Shown in pieces: positions 12,605 to 24,295 of a stretch of 64,000 bases of DNA. The position numbers and the translations under genes were made by a program. The stretch's first letter is position 1. Every line of letters starts with the position of its first letter. The notes below the pieces were generated by a model. It was not told where the DNA came from and did not search any database. It saw only the letters and a program-made list of their open reading frames with translations. The stretch covers positions 59,411,118 to 59,475,117 of the forward strand of contig CM068585.1 in the NCBI GenBank assembly GCA_035048485.1, given 5' to 3'. The stretch comes from Pteria penguin. Its lineage: Eukaryota > Mollusca > Bivalvia > Pterioida > Pteriidae.

Positions 12605-14330
12605 CCGAGCTTTGTAACGGATGGATCATTAGCCTTTCACCGTCCATTATGATGAATGGGTTAGGACTTTTTTGTCTCATTCGCCGAAGAAGCTAAATCT
12701 CAGGACCTCTTATTCCCGAGTCTAGAATGCTGCCGACCCAACTGAATCTCAGGACCTCTTATTCCCGAGTATAGAATGCTACCGACCGAACTGAATATCA
12801 GGACCTCTTTTTCCCGAGTCGAGAATGCTACTGACCAAACTGAATCTCAGGACCTCTTATTTCCGAGTCGAGAATGCTACTGACCCAACTGAATCTCAGG
12901 ACCTTTTATTTCCGAGTCTAGAATGCTACTGACCCAACTGAATCTCAGGACCTCTTATTTCCGAGTCTAGAATGCTACTGACCCAACTGAATCTCAGGAC
13001 CTTTTATTCCGGAGTCTAGAATGCGACCGACCGAACTGAATCTCAAGACCTCTTATTCCCGAGTCTAGAATGATACTGATCCAACTGAATCTCAGGACCT
13101 CTTATTCCCGAATCTAGAATGCTACTGACCCAACTGAATCTCAGGGACTCTTATTCCCGAGTCTAGAATGCTACTGACCCAACTGAATCTCAGGACCTTT
13201 TATTCCCGGGTCTAGCATGCTATTGACCGAACCGAATCTCAGGACCTCTTATTTCCGAGTCTAGAATGCTACTGACCCAACTGAATCTCAGGACCTCTTA
13301 TTTCCGAGTCTAGAATGCTCCTGACCCAACTGAATCTCAGGACCTCTTATTCCCGAGTCTAGAATGCTACTGACCCAACTGAATCTCAGGACCTCTTATT
13401 CCCGAGTCTAGAATGCTACTGACCCAACTGAATCTCAGGACCTCTTATTCCCGAGTCTAGAATGCTACTGACCCAACTGAATCTCAGGACCTCTTATTTC
13501 CGAGTCTAGAATGATACTGACCGAACTGAATCTCACGACCTCTTATTCTCGAAATGCTACCGACAAAACTGAATCTCAGGACCTTTTATTCCCGAGTCTA
13601 GAATGCTACCGACCCAACTAAATATCAGGACCTCTTATTCCCGAGTCTAGAATGCTACTGACCCAACTGAATCTCGGGACCTCTTATTTCCGAGTCTAGA
13701 ATGCTACTGACCCAACTGAATCTCAGGACCTCTTATTCCCGAGTCTAGAATGCTACTGACCAAAGTGAATCTTAGGACCTCTTATTCCCGAGTCTAGAAT
13801 GCTACTGACCCAACTGAATCTCAGGACCTTTTATTCCGGAGTCTAGAATGCTACTGACCCAACTGAATCTCAGGACCTTTTATTCCCGAGTCTAGAATGC
13901 TACTGACCGAACTGAATCTCAGGACCTCCTATTCCCGAGTCTGGAATGCTACCGACCGAACTGAATCTCAGGACCTATTATTCCCGAGTCTAGAATGCTA
14001 CCGACCGAACTGAATCTCAGGACCTCTTATTCCCGAGTCTAGAATGCTACCGACCCAACTAAATCTCAGGACCTCTTGTTCCTGAGCCTGCAATGCTACC
14101 GACCGAGCTAGAAATTAGGACGTCTTGTTCTCAAGCCTAGAATGGTATCGACCCAGCTAGAAATTAGGACTTCTTGTTCCCGAGACTAGAATGGTACCGA
14201 CCGAGCTAGAACTTAGGACATCTTGTTCCCAAGCAGATAATGCTACCGATCGCGCCAGAAATCAGGACATCTTGTTCCCGAGCCTAGAACGGTACGGACC
14301 GCGCCAGGTCGTCTATGTTAGACGTAACAG
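12605..14330. repeat. 49-bp tandem array grown from a SINE head
   Basis: About 12605-12690 is a worn SINE fragment (CGGATGGATCATT...GTCTCATTCGCCGAAG). From there a 49-base unit, containing AATCTCAGGACCTCTTATTC and GAGTCTAGAATGCTACTGAC, repeats about 33 times to 14330. The last units (after about 14090) are older and read CTACCGACCGAGCTAGAAAT, which in reverse resembles a tRNA-type A box, with a CAGGACCTC stretch where a B box would lie. The likely origin is amplification of the tRNA-like head of a minus-strand SINE (inference). Confidence 0.9.
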
Positions 14331-14654
14331 TAAGTGCTGCTTTTGCCGTTATAATTTCTTTTTCCACTTAATATGCACACTCATATATGTTTACAAGTTA
14401 CAGGAACTCATCAATGTTGTGATGAATACCCCATCCCCTTACATTGCTAAGAAGGCATATTGATTCGATGCTTTGAGCCCGTTAGGTTGTTTGTTCAGCC
14501 GAGCAGATTCTTTCTATTTACCATTTTTCATATTTCTTTCAAGGTTGGTATGCAGTCAGCGAGGACACTACATGCTCATTTATTTTCCTTCTTTCGGATA
14601 TTTATTTGTTACATTCTCCTCTGATTGATATGTATATTGTTTGTTTTTTCTATA

Positions 14655-14890
14655 TTACGTCACACTCAGATTATTCACTTTCACATGTACAGTGGCGACA
14701 CCTGCCTGATGCATCTCGCGGACATTTTAATCTTTGTAACGGACCAATGCGACGCTGTGAGGGAATTTTACCTGCGACGTCTACCGCGACAGGGGACCTC
14801 GGCTTTTGCTTTATCATCCGAAAGATTGGACATAGAAAAGGCACTAGTGACACTGGAAATCGGAACCTCTCAGTAACTACCCCATTACCT
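14655..14890 (-). mobile_element. Old SINE family A copy
   Basis: It follows the SINE A order: ATTACGTCACACTCAG, GGCGACACCTGCCTGATGC, GTGAGGGAATTTTAC, CGACAGGGGACCTCGG, TCATCCGAAAGA and GGAACCTCTCAGTAACTACC. Many substitutions and a lost B box indicate an old insertion. Confidence 0.7.
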
Positions 14891-15109
14891 TATGGACTCA
14901 ATCTGCACCGACTCAAAATTATTTCGGTTGCTTTAGACAGGAATAAAACAAAACAATGAAAATAACATTGCCGAGTAGAAGAATTGCAACAATAGAAGAC
15001 AAATCTATTTAAACAAATAAAGCCAAGGCATTTTTAATGATTTTTCACTAAAACTGATACCACATCTGAATTAAAGACTGTTAAAAGTTTTTCATATTTT
15101 TTCTTTTCC

Positions 15110-15118
15110 TTCCTTTCT

Positions 15119-15150
<32 letters not shown>

Positions 15151-15366
15151 TGTTACTTGTTTCTTATAATAGTAATCGTAAAAAAGGAATAGACAATGCG
15201 ATGAAGGATTATTAGTGATGACAACATTGCTGAAAAGAAGAATGACAGCCAAAGAAGAAAACTCTATGAGAATTATAAACAATATAAAAGATCGGGATAA
15301 CAACGTCAACCAGTAGAAAACTGCAACCAGTAGAAAACTGCAACCAGTAGAAAACTGCAACCAAAG
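15110..15366. repeat. (TTTC)n and a 17-bp short tandem repeat
   Basis: A TTTC tetranucleotide run occupies about 15110-15152. At 15306-15366 a 17-base unit (CAACCAGTAGAAAACTG) is repeated about 3.5 times. Confidence 0.9.
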
Positions 15367-15669
15367 AAGAAAATAAATCAATTTCTCCCACTTGATCTTT
15401 AACAAATGAAATGAACGATGTTGAAAAGGTCGAAAATATGTGAAAAGAGAGATTTTTATTTTTCCATGTTTTTGTTTGTTTGTTTGTTTTTTTTTTTTGT
15501 TTTTATTTTGTTTTTGTTTTTTAAATCATTTTACAAGGACTTCCTCGTGGAAAGTTTTACTTGATTTATGTACTTTTACAAAGAAGAAAGGTATAGAATT
15601 GAAATTATTTGAAATTAAATTTGATTTTAGTCTGGAAAAAATACAAGACTGTTTTGGAATTAAGTGTTA

Positions 15670-16935
15670 ATGTTGAAATAAATGTTAAAATCTAATTCGA
15701 ATGTGGAATAATTTTGTATTGCTATTCTAAATTCATTTATATGTCAACTTACGCTTACTGATTTTAGACAAAGGCAGGGAAAAGACATTTACAATTAATG
15801 ATCATGTACAAGAATAGAACAAACGTAATAATAGAAGACAGCTGATGTTGCATGATCGTTCATCCAAGTGCAGGCAGATATGACAAAGAGACAGCTATAT
15901 CTAGATAAGGGGATGCAATCTACTATACGTAAATATTTGATGTATCCAGGGATGATCAAGATAAACCAAAGTAGGAAATATGTTTCTTGTGAAAGAAGTA
16001 CGATTGTTAACAATTCAAAAACGATCTCAAATAGACATAACATTTTTTTTTTACTAGATTTTATTTCATTTTATCGACATAGCCTTTTATATACCTCTAT
16101 CGGTATTATATATTTTTTTCACAAATCTATTGATGATGGAGCGGGAACGCACAATAGAAAGAGGACACACTATAGAAAGGAACTTCAAACAATAGAAGAA
16201 CATTGTAATCTTTTCCCGAAGCATATTGTCCGCGAGCATTGAATGCGACACCCAGTAAAGCTGCTGAAATGTGGAATATATGTTTGAGAGTATTTAAGTA
16301 AATTGAAAGTATCTGGCTAGATTATTATGCACTGATCGTGTGAAAAGTTAACAGTGGTAAAAGAAATGGCATATGGTTTGAAAATATTTTCGAAATTGTC
16401 GATGGAAATATGATATAGTCACAAAATTTTGTCTGTACTTTTGATTTTAATGAATTTAAAAAATTAAAAATATCAGACAAAACTTTGTGAAATAGGAATG
16501 AAATAAGGTCTGAAATGGTTTCAATAATTGTGACTGGAAATTTGTTGATTCTGTCCAAATATTTTTTACCTCGCTAATTTGCATATTTTATTATTCCTGG
16601 TAATAATCTGTGTATTGTTTGGTCACCCGAAAACATATCGAAGGATCATGGTGAAAGGTGAAAGTGAGATCTGGTTCCCGGGGAGAATTATCTTCTCCTG
16701 TTGCTAGCAACTACAGTCACTTAAATCGGTTAGAAATTGTCGAATCAATAAAATATTAAGTATAGAAAATAAGTATCTGATGAATCTAGGTTTTTATTAA
16801 AACTGAATGTATCCGGCAAGAGTAATACTTTTGGGTATTTACGTATGTCCTTTAAATAGATTTGTTTTATGCTTGATTTTTCTACTGACTTGGTTTTGTA
16901 CATTATAATACCTGAGCGCAATAGAAGTAACTTAC
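15670..16935. other. No recognisable gene
   Basis: AT-rich sequence. ORFs of up to about 124 codons show no domain, signal or homology that I can recognise. Confidence 0.45.
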
Positions 16936-17091
16936 ATGAATATTTCAGATCCGGCTTTCGAAGCCATCCATCCAATTCCGCCAAAGGGAGAAGTGTGGAT
17001 ATATATACATTTATATATATGTATATATATACACTTCTCCCGTTGGCGGGATTTAATGGATGGTTTCGAAAGCCGGATCTGAAATATTCAT
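16936..17091. mobile_element. Foldback MITE (156-bp hairpin)
   Basis: The left arm starts ATGAATATTTCAGATCCGGC and runs through CTTTCGAA, CCATCCATCCAATTCCGCC and GGGAGAAGTGT. The right arm is its near-perfect inverse, ending GCCGGATCTGAAATATTCAT. The arms are about 65 bases and the loop is an (AT)-rich 35-base tract. There is no coding capacity. Both ends lie in AT/TA-rich sequence, so the target duplication cannot be read with certainty. Confidence 0.85.
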
Positions 17092-17394
17092 ATATTTATA
17101 TACAGATCCAAAATATCGTTGTATTTATGGAAAGAAATATAAATTTTTCGTAAGAAAATTGTTTAGAAATCGAAATGAATCGAAATGAAATAACATCTAA
17201 AATAGTTTCAATTGTAAACGGCAGTTAATATATTCAATCTCAATCCAGATTTACACAGCTTGTTTTGCATATCATGTGTTTACTCTGAATTTCCACGTTT
17301 CTTATCGAGGGAACAAGAAAACTCAATACTGCTAAAGATCACATAGAAAACTGTTATCGCACATCAGAAGGATATTGTTGAAGACCAAATAAGA

Positions 17395-17590
17395 CAGTTG
17401 CTTTGGGTCAAAGCATAGTAATTCCATTTCCCATAGTGTACCATGTTAAATTATCAAACTTCCAGCAAGATTTACACAACTTTCTACATCTTAGCTTTAT
17501 ATAACCCATATATCAAAATATTTGTCAGAACATCCTCTGTCAGAATTTAATTTTAACAGTTTACATGATAAAACCTTAATGTGGAGAAAA
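17395..17590 (-). repeat. Dispersed repeat, shared with 46975-47175
   Basis: In reverse it reads AATCTTGCTGGAAGTTTG, AATTTAACATGG and TGGGAAATGGAATTACTATG, the same order as at 47105-47165, where the unit lies inside an inverted-repeat element. About 190 bases align with moderate divergence. The family is not recognised. Confidence 0.7.
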
Positions 17591-17599
17591 TCTTGATGG

Positions 17600-18855
17600 A
17601 GGAGGGTCAACGATAATGAAATGTATATGTATATATCTGAAATTATGAAAACATAAAGCATAGTCTTTAAAAGCAGATACAGAATTAAAGATCAAGTCGT
17701 TTAGGTATTGTTACAAGTATTTTTAATATTATATTTGTATAATCTTTTAATATACTTAATTTGCATACTTTTATATGTTGATTGGTGACGGAACGGGATA
17801 ACAATACGTCGAGGTATCACAGTGCGGGAAAACGTTGCATGACAGCGAAATATTACAGACCTGTTTCGGAAGCTTGGCATTCATACACATTCAATGAGAC
17901 CGCCGATGAGTTGTAATTTAGCTCATCCTGATGAGAAGACCGTAGAATACATCTAATGAAGTGTGATGATTCTTGTTTCACATTACGCCAAGCTTAATAT
18001 ACTAACATAGATGCAGTACTTGTCTGAAACATTGCATAAATGTTTAGATCTATACAACAGACCTAACTGAAAACAGTGAGGGATAATTTTTACTTGTGGC
18101 TATTGGAGCATTATCTTGAAATGCATAAACGAAATATGATGTTAAACTGTTCAATTTTTAATAGTAATTGTATTGCTTTTTTCTTCAGTCATAATGTCTT
18201 ATTGTACCCTAGTTGCATACTTGATTTTCCTTGTATTTACATGGTGAGGAAGGAAAATATAAGGAGGGGGGTGTAGTGTAACACAGAAATGATTTTTTCA
18301 TAGAAGAATTCAGAAATGATTTTTTTTCATAGAAGAATCGCACAGTCTTTAAAAGTATAATGAAATACGATGTAAAATGATTTAGATTTTGTTCTTTCGT
18401 CATAATGTCTTATTAATCCCTGACTGCATTTTTGGTTTTGCTGGTTGTGTTTGTTTAAGTTAAGGAAAGCACATTAAAAGGACAGGTTAATACGGAAATG
18501 ATTTGCTTCGTAGAAGAATTGCAACTTGAATCCCCAGCAACTCATCCATATATCCTCAACAAAGATATAACTAAAAAGCGTGAAAATAATGATGATACAA
18601 ACAAAACACAGAATGATTTCCAAAAGGACCAGTGTCTCGTATGTTACCATTTTAGTACAGAAGGCGCTATGGTATACATGTATAAATTTTCAGATAAAAA
18701 AGGAAGTCCTGAATGTTAATTGAATAACCAGGTTTTATTATGTGGGTGCTGAAAATTTACGTGTATATGGTTTTAAAGATGTCAAATGTCAAATGTCGAT
18801 CGTCAATATATCAAGAGCATAGAAGTCCTTAGCAAATATAAAAAAAATCATTAGG
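17600..18855. other. No recognisable gene
   Basis: AT-rich sequence with only short ORFs. AAGCTTGG at 17871 and CCAAGCTT at 17989 form a short inverted pair. Confidence 0.4.
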
Positions 18856-18859
18856 TACT

Positions 18860-20330
18860 TTGTCACTAGGTGTACGCCAAACCTATTGGAAATCTTACAT
18901 TTAATTACAATGCAGTCACATCTAATCTAAATTCTCTTGACTCTATTCCGTCGTCCTGTTCGTTCAATAATTCTAAATTCATTTATCAGCCTGCGGGCCA
19001 TATCATTACAGGGTAGATTACCTTCCAGGATAGATTTTACTAAATGCTGGAATACTGTTGAAGAAGCATTAAACACTTATTGTAAACGATGGTGTAAAAA
19101 AGAAGGTGTAAAAATACATGCCTTGAATGATTGGAAAAGTGAAATCTTAAAAATTATCGATATTCGCATCGATAATTTTACAAGTAATCCTCATTTATTC
19201 AAACAACCACATTATATACCAGTCCAGTCTATAAAAAAGAAAATGGCGGATTGGCATAATACTTATGTCTTCGTACCTGCTGATAAAGCAGCTTATAATA
19301 TTATCATTGTTTAAAAATACACTATATTTCAGTTCTTAAAACGGGATTGAACTCTACTTCTACGTATGTTGAAACCCCATTTTTTAAAGACAAGATCCTA
19401 TCTGACCACTGTATAGCTATGTGTGACTTCAATTTAAGCATTGGTAAAAATGATCTTCCAACAATGTATTGGTTTCCCAAACTACACAAAAATCCATATA
19501 AATCACGTTTTATATCAAACTCTAGTCATTGTTCTACAACTGTGCTTTCTAAACATATTACCTCCGCTCTTACTTCAGTTAAAGACCATGTTATCAAGCA
19601 TTGTAATGCTGTCTTTAACAACAGTAACGTCAATTGCTTTTAGTCTATCAAGAATTCTAACGAAGTCATTGAAAAATTCCATTTGAGAAATTTTGAGGCT
19701 AATAACGTTTCTAAATTTGATTCTTCGACACTATATACCTCTTTACCTTATGCCTTAAACAAAACCAAATTGCTGTCTTTCATACGCTGGTGTTTCAACA
19801 GAGAGTCGAAATCATACCTCTGTACTTCAGTTACATCTGGATTTTTCTCTAACAAACAATATGGTAATTGTAATTATTGGACTTGTACTGAGTTGTGTAA
19901 TGCCATCACATTTTTTATGGATAATATTAATGTAAAATTTAATGGCAAGACTTATCAACAGATTATAGGGATTTCTATGGGCACTAACTGCGCTCCCCTT
20001 ATAGCAAATTTATTTTTATACTGTTATGAGAGAGACTTTATGCATTCTATTCAAACTTCTAAATGTTTCGACCTTATTGATAAGTTCAATGACACCTCTA
20101 GATATCTGGATGATATTTTAGTAATCGATAACCCTGAGTTTGAAACTATATATCTGACATTTATCTATCTGAACTTCAATTAAACAAAGCCAATACTTCC
20201 GGCCAGGAAACACCTTTTTGGACTTAAATATTAAGATTATAAACAACAATATCCATACCAACATTTGTGAAAAACGTACTTTGGGTTTCCTATTATACGT
20301 AAAAATCCTTTTAAAATAGAAATGTTTTTA
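18860..20330 (+). mobile_element. Penelope-like retroelement, broken RT (copy 1)
   Basis: Translated in shifting frames, this reads a reverse transcriptase of the Penelope-like type. It shows an N-terminal block ending PAGHIITG then RLPSRIDF (18990-19035), VFVPADKA before an in-frame stop at about 19313, FPKLHKNPYKSRFI (19470-19515), FDSSTLYTSLP, SMGTNCAPLIANLF (19975-20015) and the catalytic YLDDILVID at 20104-20130. Frameshifts and stops interrupt it, and after about 20300 the sequence leaves the element (the DGDVPRLPSYG block present in copy 2 is missing), so it is inactive. The PADK and LPKIHK-like motifs argue for a Penelope-type RT rather than a LINE. Confidence 0.8.
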
Positions 20331-20495
20331 AGTTGCAGCTGCTTTAACTTACACAATGCTTTGACTGACGCTCATGAATATTAATGAGGTATTCTTGCGC
20401 GTAGCGTTCACTGCGCATTACTACCCAAGAAAACAAGAGTTATTTTCCTAGACCTACTAACTATACGGTATTCATAAATACATTTATTACTAATG

Positions 20496-21270
20496 AATGG
20501 TAATTTTCAACAATATGTATCCAGAGGAATTTCCCATCACAATTTCTATGGTGATCTATTGTACAGACTAGGGAGGGTCAAAGGGTCCGATAATTTCATA
20601 TAGGCTGGTTCTAAAATTACTAAACGCCTTCGACATCGACAGTATGACCCCGAGATCATCGCTAAGACCATAGATCTTGTATTGGGTCCCTCTACAACCC
20701 AATGCAGACTTTTACTTGAGCGTTGCACGCTGACTAACAGGGCGGTGGGGACTCTATGACGGGCCTTGTCCAAACCTTTTCAGAGGAGACAAGGTCCTGA
20801 TCCTCGTCCCCTCTGACTGTTAGTCTGGGCTCCTATTGATCAAGGATCTGAGCTGGCTTACAGACGGGCAGAGCACGGTTTACTTAGGTTGATGTCTCCT
20901 TACATATTTGATAGCAACATATTATTCTATAATTGTTTCGTGTGTGATAAATATTTAAGACCTCTCTCCTTGAGAAACCTGATCCTTGTTCTCTATATGG
21001 AGTATTATTCATATATTTTTAAATGTGTGTCCTTTAATTGTGCTGCTTTTGCGGTGAGTGGGAAGGTGGGCGCTCGTAAACCGGTTAACCACACCAATTG
21101 AGTGACGTTCGCTACTTCAATTGACCGTCCTAAGTCGGTATCGTAACCGCAGCACAATTGAATATTTGTGTAATGTCGTTCCGTGTACATTATGCTATTG
21201 TCATTTTTTTGCGTGCAGGTCCTTGTTGATTTGTGTCATACACCTTTGTCAGATGTCTTCTGTTTCCTCT
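20496..21270 (+). mobile_element. Penelope-like element 3' end, subfamily A
   Basis: The C-terminal coding block (FYGDLLYRLGRVKGSD ... LLLERCTLTNRAVGTL, stop at about 20758) is followed by a 3' untranslated region with CCTTGTCCAAACC, CTCGTCCCCTCTGACTG and the tail ACCGGTTAACCACACC ... GACCGTCCTAAGTCGG. Immediately downstream, 21305-22085 repeats the same order in a related subfamily, so two 3' ends stand in tandem. Head-to-tail partial copies are typical of Penelope-like elements. Confidence 0.8.
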
Positions 21271-21304
21271 TCGAGAACGAATATGAAATGACAAGTGGTT
21301 CTAT

Positions 21305-22085
21305 CGAAATTTGGAAATATTTCTTTTCAACAGTATGTATCCAATGGAATTTCCCATCCTTATTTTTACGGTGATCTCGTATATAAACTAAGGAAAGTAA
21401 AAGGCTCCGATAACATTATTTTATCATGTAATAAAATAATCAAACGTCTTATAAATAGACAATATGATATTGAGATCATCAAAAAGACTATAGGTCTTGT
21501 ATTTGGCCCCTCTACAGCCTTATGCAGACTTTTACTTGAACGTTGCACGCTGACTAACAGGGCGGTGGGGACTATATGACGGGCCTTGTCCAAACCTCTT
21601 TCAGAGGAGACATGGTCCTGAACCTCGTCCCCTCTGACTGTTAGTCGGGACTCCTACAGATCTAGGGTCTTAGCTCGCTTTCAGACTGGCAGAGCACGGT
21701 TTATCATATTGATGTCGCATATATTTTTATACCATTATGTATTTAACAATACCTTACGTGTTTATATTTTAATGACCTCTCAATATGCGATACCTGTTGA
21801 CCCTTGTTCTTTACATGGAGGATTATTTATAAATATTTAAATGTACGTCCTTTGATTGTTCTGCTGTTACGGTGAGTGGGAAGGTGGGCCCGTAAAACCG
21901 GTTAACCACTCCATTTGTTTGGCTTTTGTCAAATTAAATGACCGTCCTAAGTCGGTATCGTAATTGCACTACAATCAAATATTTTTGTAATGTGATATAT
22001 GTTCTAGTATATTATTTATATTCATGTATTGTATAGCTCTATGGTGACTTCTGCCAGATAACTGAGCCAGTAACTCCTCTTTTTT
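21305..22085 (+). mobile_element. Penelope-like element 3' end, subfamily B
   Basis: It starts in the coding block just before FYGDLVYKLRKVKGSD and stops after TLTNRAVGTI at about 21579. The untranslated region is nearly the same as that at 62810-63320, including the last shared words (GACTTCTGCCA, GATAACTGAGCC). It is thus the same subfamily as copy 2 and distinct from the neighbouring subfamily A end. Confidence 0.85.
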
Positions 22086-22089
22086 CTTT

Positions 22090-24290
22090 CTATGAGAAGT
22101 TAAGCTCCAAAGGTCCTAATGTAGAACTCTTTCGGTGAGCATTTCGTGAGCGAAGGGATTCTTATTATGCCAGCTAACTTTGTATGATACTTAGAGTCGC
22201 AAAAAGTTCCAGCACGAATACCGTAAATCCCGTGGTTCTAATGCCAATAAGTAAACCAAAAATGTTCTGTAATACACAAGGTGAGCGACAATGTTTATAG
22301 CAAGCATTTAATATAAAAAAAATCCTAACTCTGTTGGGAAAGTGTGAAACGTCTTAGGGTGAGCTTTCACGAGGGTATTTCCAGAATGGTAAGTACTTCT
22401 AATATATCCAATGTGAGCGCTTAAGGCCCTTTGGTACAAGGAACAACGCTTCAGGAGAGCTTACAGCAAGACGGTCCTGAACGATTTCTGATTGGCCAAT
22501 GACTTCATGGTAAATAGGTTAAAACCAAATGTAGTGATTTTAATGAGCACGTAAGACTTAAAGGCATAACAGCGATTTTTTATGTTCCAAAATGAGCAGC
22601 AAACGCAACAAATATCTAAAGATTAGGTGATATTTTAGGACCCATAGTACAAATATACTGATGTCCATGTAATAACTTGAGTGACAAGTCCAGAACAAGT
22701 AATAAATTAAAAGGTGCTGGAGTGGTACCATATCTTGTTTAACCTCTTCTGTAAACATTTAGTGTATCCTTTGTTTCTGTTTAATTTCATCTCTGTGGGA
22801 CACTCACCTGACTATTTATCTAGAATTCATAAATAAAACTTTTTGTTTTTGCATTTTTCTTTACACATTTTGTTAAAATATATGAAAACAAACTGATGAT
22901 TTTATGAATAATATTTATCTAAAATGTGCAACACAAACAATATAAATACCTGATAATTATAATATCAAAATGATATATCAGAGAAAAAAGAAAAAAACAT
23001 CAAAGAACACAACGACAACATTCATTTAAATAACAATATACAATAACAGTTTTCAAAAACAATATACAATACAATAGAACTACACACGAGTGGCTCTTCG
23101 TTATCCAGCTTTTAATAAGGTCTTAAAACCAAGGTCCTGCGACACCTGTAGCACATAAGAAATTCCCACTGCTTCGGACGAATTTGTTGCCTAGCTCTAA
23201 ATTTCTTTGTCGTAAATCTGACAGATGCCTTCACCAAATAGGTGATTTGACTGTCCTTAATAAGAACTCTCTTACCTTTCTGTATATCATGGTGATATAT
23301 ATAAAGATGACTACTAATTCACTGACCATATCTCTTCATAGTCAATTGACTAGACTATACAAATGAGAATATAAAGTGAATAAACTGTCATTGCATACGT
23401 TTTGCCACTCTTTTTCTACTTCCACGGACTTCCCTAATCAAGAAGGACAGATAACCGAGCTAATCAAAATGGCTCATAGATGAATTAATACTGGTATGAA
23501 GGAAAACAATAAAAAAAACCATTTAAAAAATAAATTATAACAATAAAGAAGAATAGACCAATAAAGTTAATGCACAATAGCAATATTGAAACAACAATAT
23601 ACAATAAATTATTATAGTGCTATGTACATGTAATTACAATTTAATATCTGTGTGACTCTTATTGCTTTGTATTATAGAACCACAGTTTTGGTATATTTAA
23701 TGATATGTTTTTGTTTTGTCCACTCATTCTCTATTTGCGTCAATTTGTCGTATATTTGAATCAGATAAGCTTTAATTGCTCCTTTATCTTATGTGCCTAT
23801 TCTTCTTTACTTTGTGTTCAGGATATTATTTAACTCAAATTATTTGGGAGTTACCATTCTTTGTATGTACTTAATTATATCAAAATATATGTAGGTTATG
23901 CATGTTGTTTACGTTACGGTGAGAACAGAATTCAAATAAACAACAATACACAACAATGGGCAATAACATTCTGCATGTTCCATAATGGTCACTATAATCA
24001 CGGATAAAGTAAGAATACAGAGATAAATTCAAACAATAATCTTTCCCCGCCATCAAAGAAAGACGAATTAATTCAAATTAAGACCTTGAATAATTAAGCG
24101 CAAAGTTTTGTTGATTTTATATAACATAAAGATTCTGAAAGACTTGGAGTTTTTTTTAGAAAAACTAATATTGTTTAAAAACTGGAATAAAGTAAACTTA
24201 CCAGTGTCTTCTAATTCAAATGAATAAAAAATGACGATGTTCGAATGCACTTATCATGGTGTGAATAGTAAATCAGAATCGTTTTTGTGA
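22090..24290. other. No recognisable gene
   Basis: AT-rich sequence with short ORFs only. GGTGAGC and TGAGC words recur in 22130-22450, but I cannot define a unit. It separates the retroelement from the lectin gene. Confidence 0.45.
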
Positions 24291-24295
24291 AAATT

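Noticed and set aside
17860..18000. Cloning-vector contamination (ATTACGCCAAGCTT resembles a pUC linker)
   Set aside because: Only about 14 bases match, and flanking sequence is unlike any vector; the HindIII-like words are a chance inverted pair.
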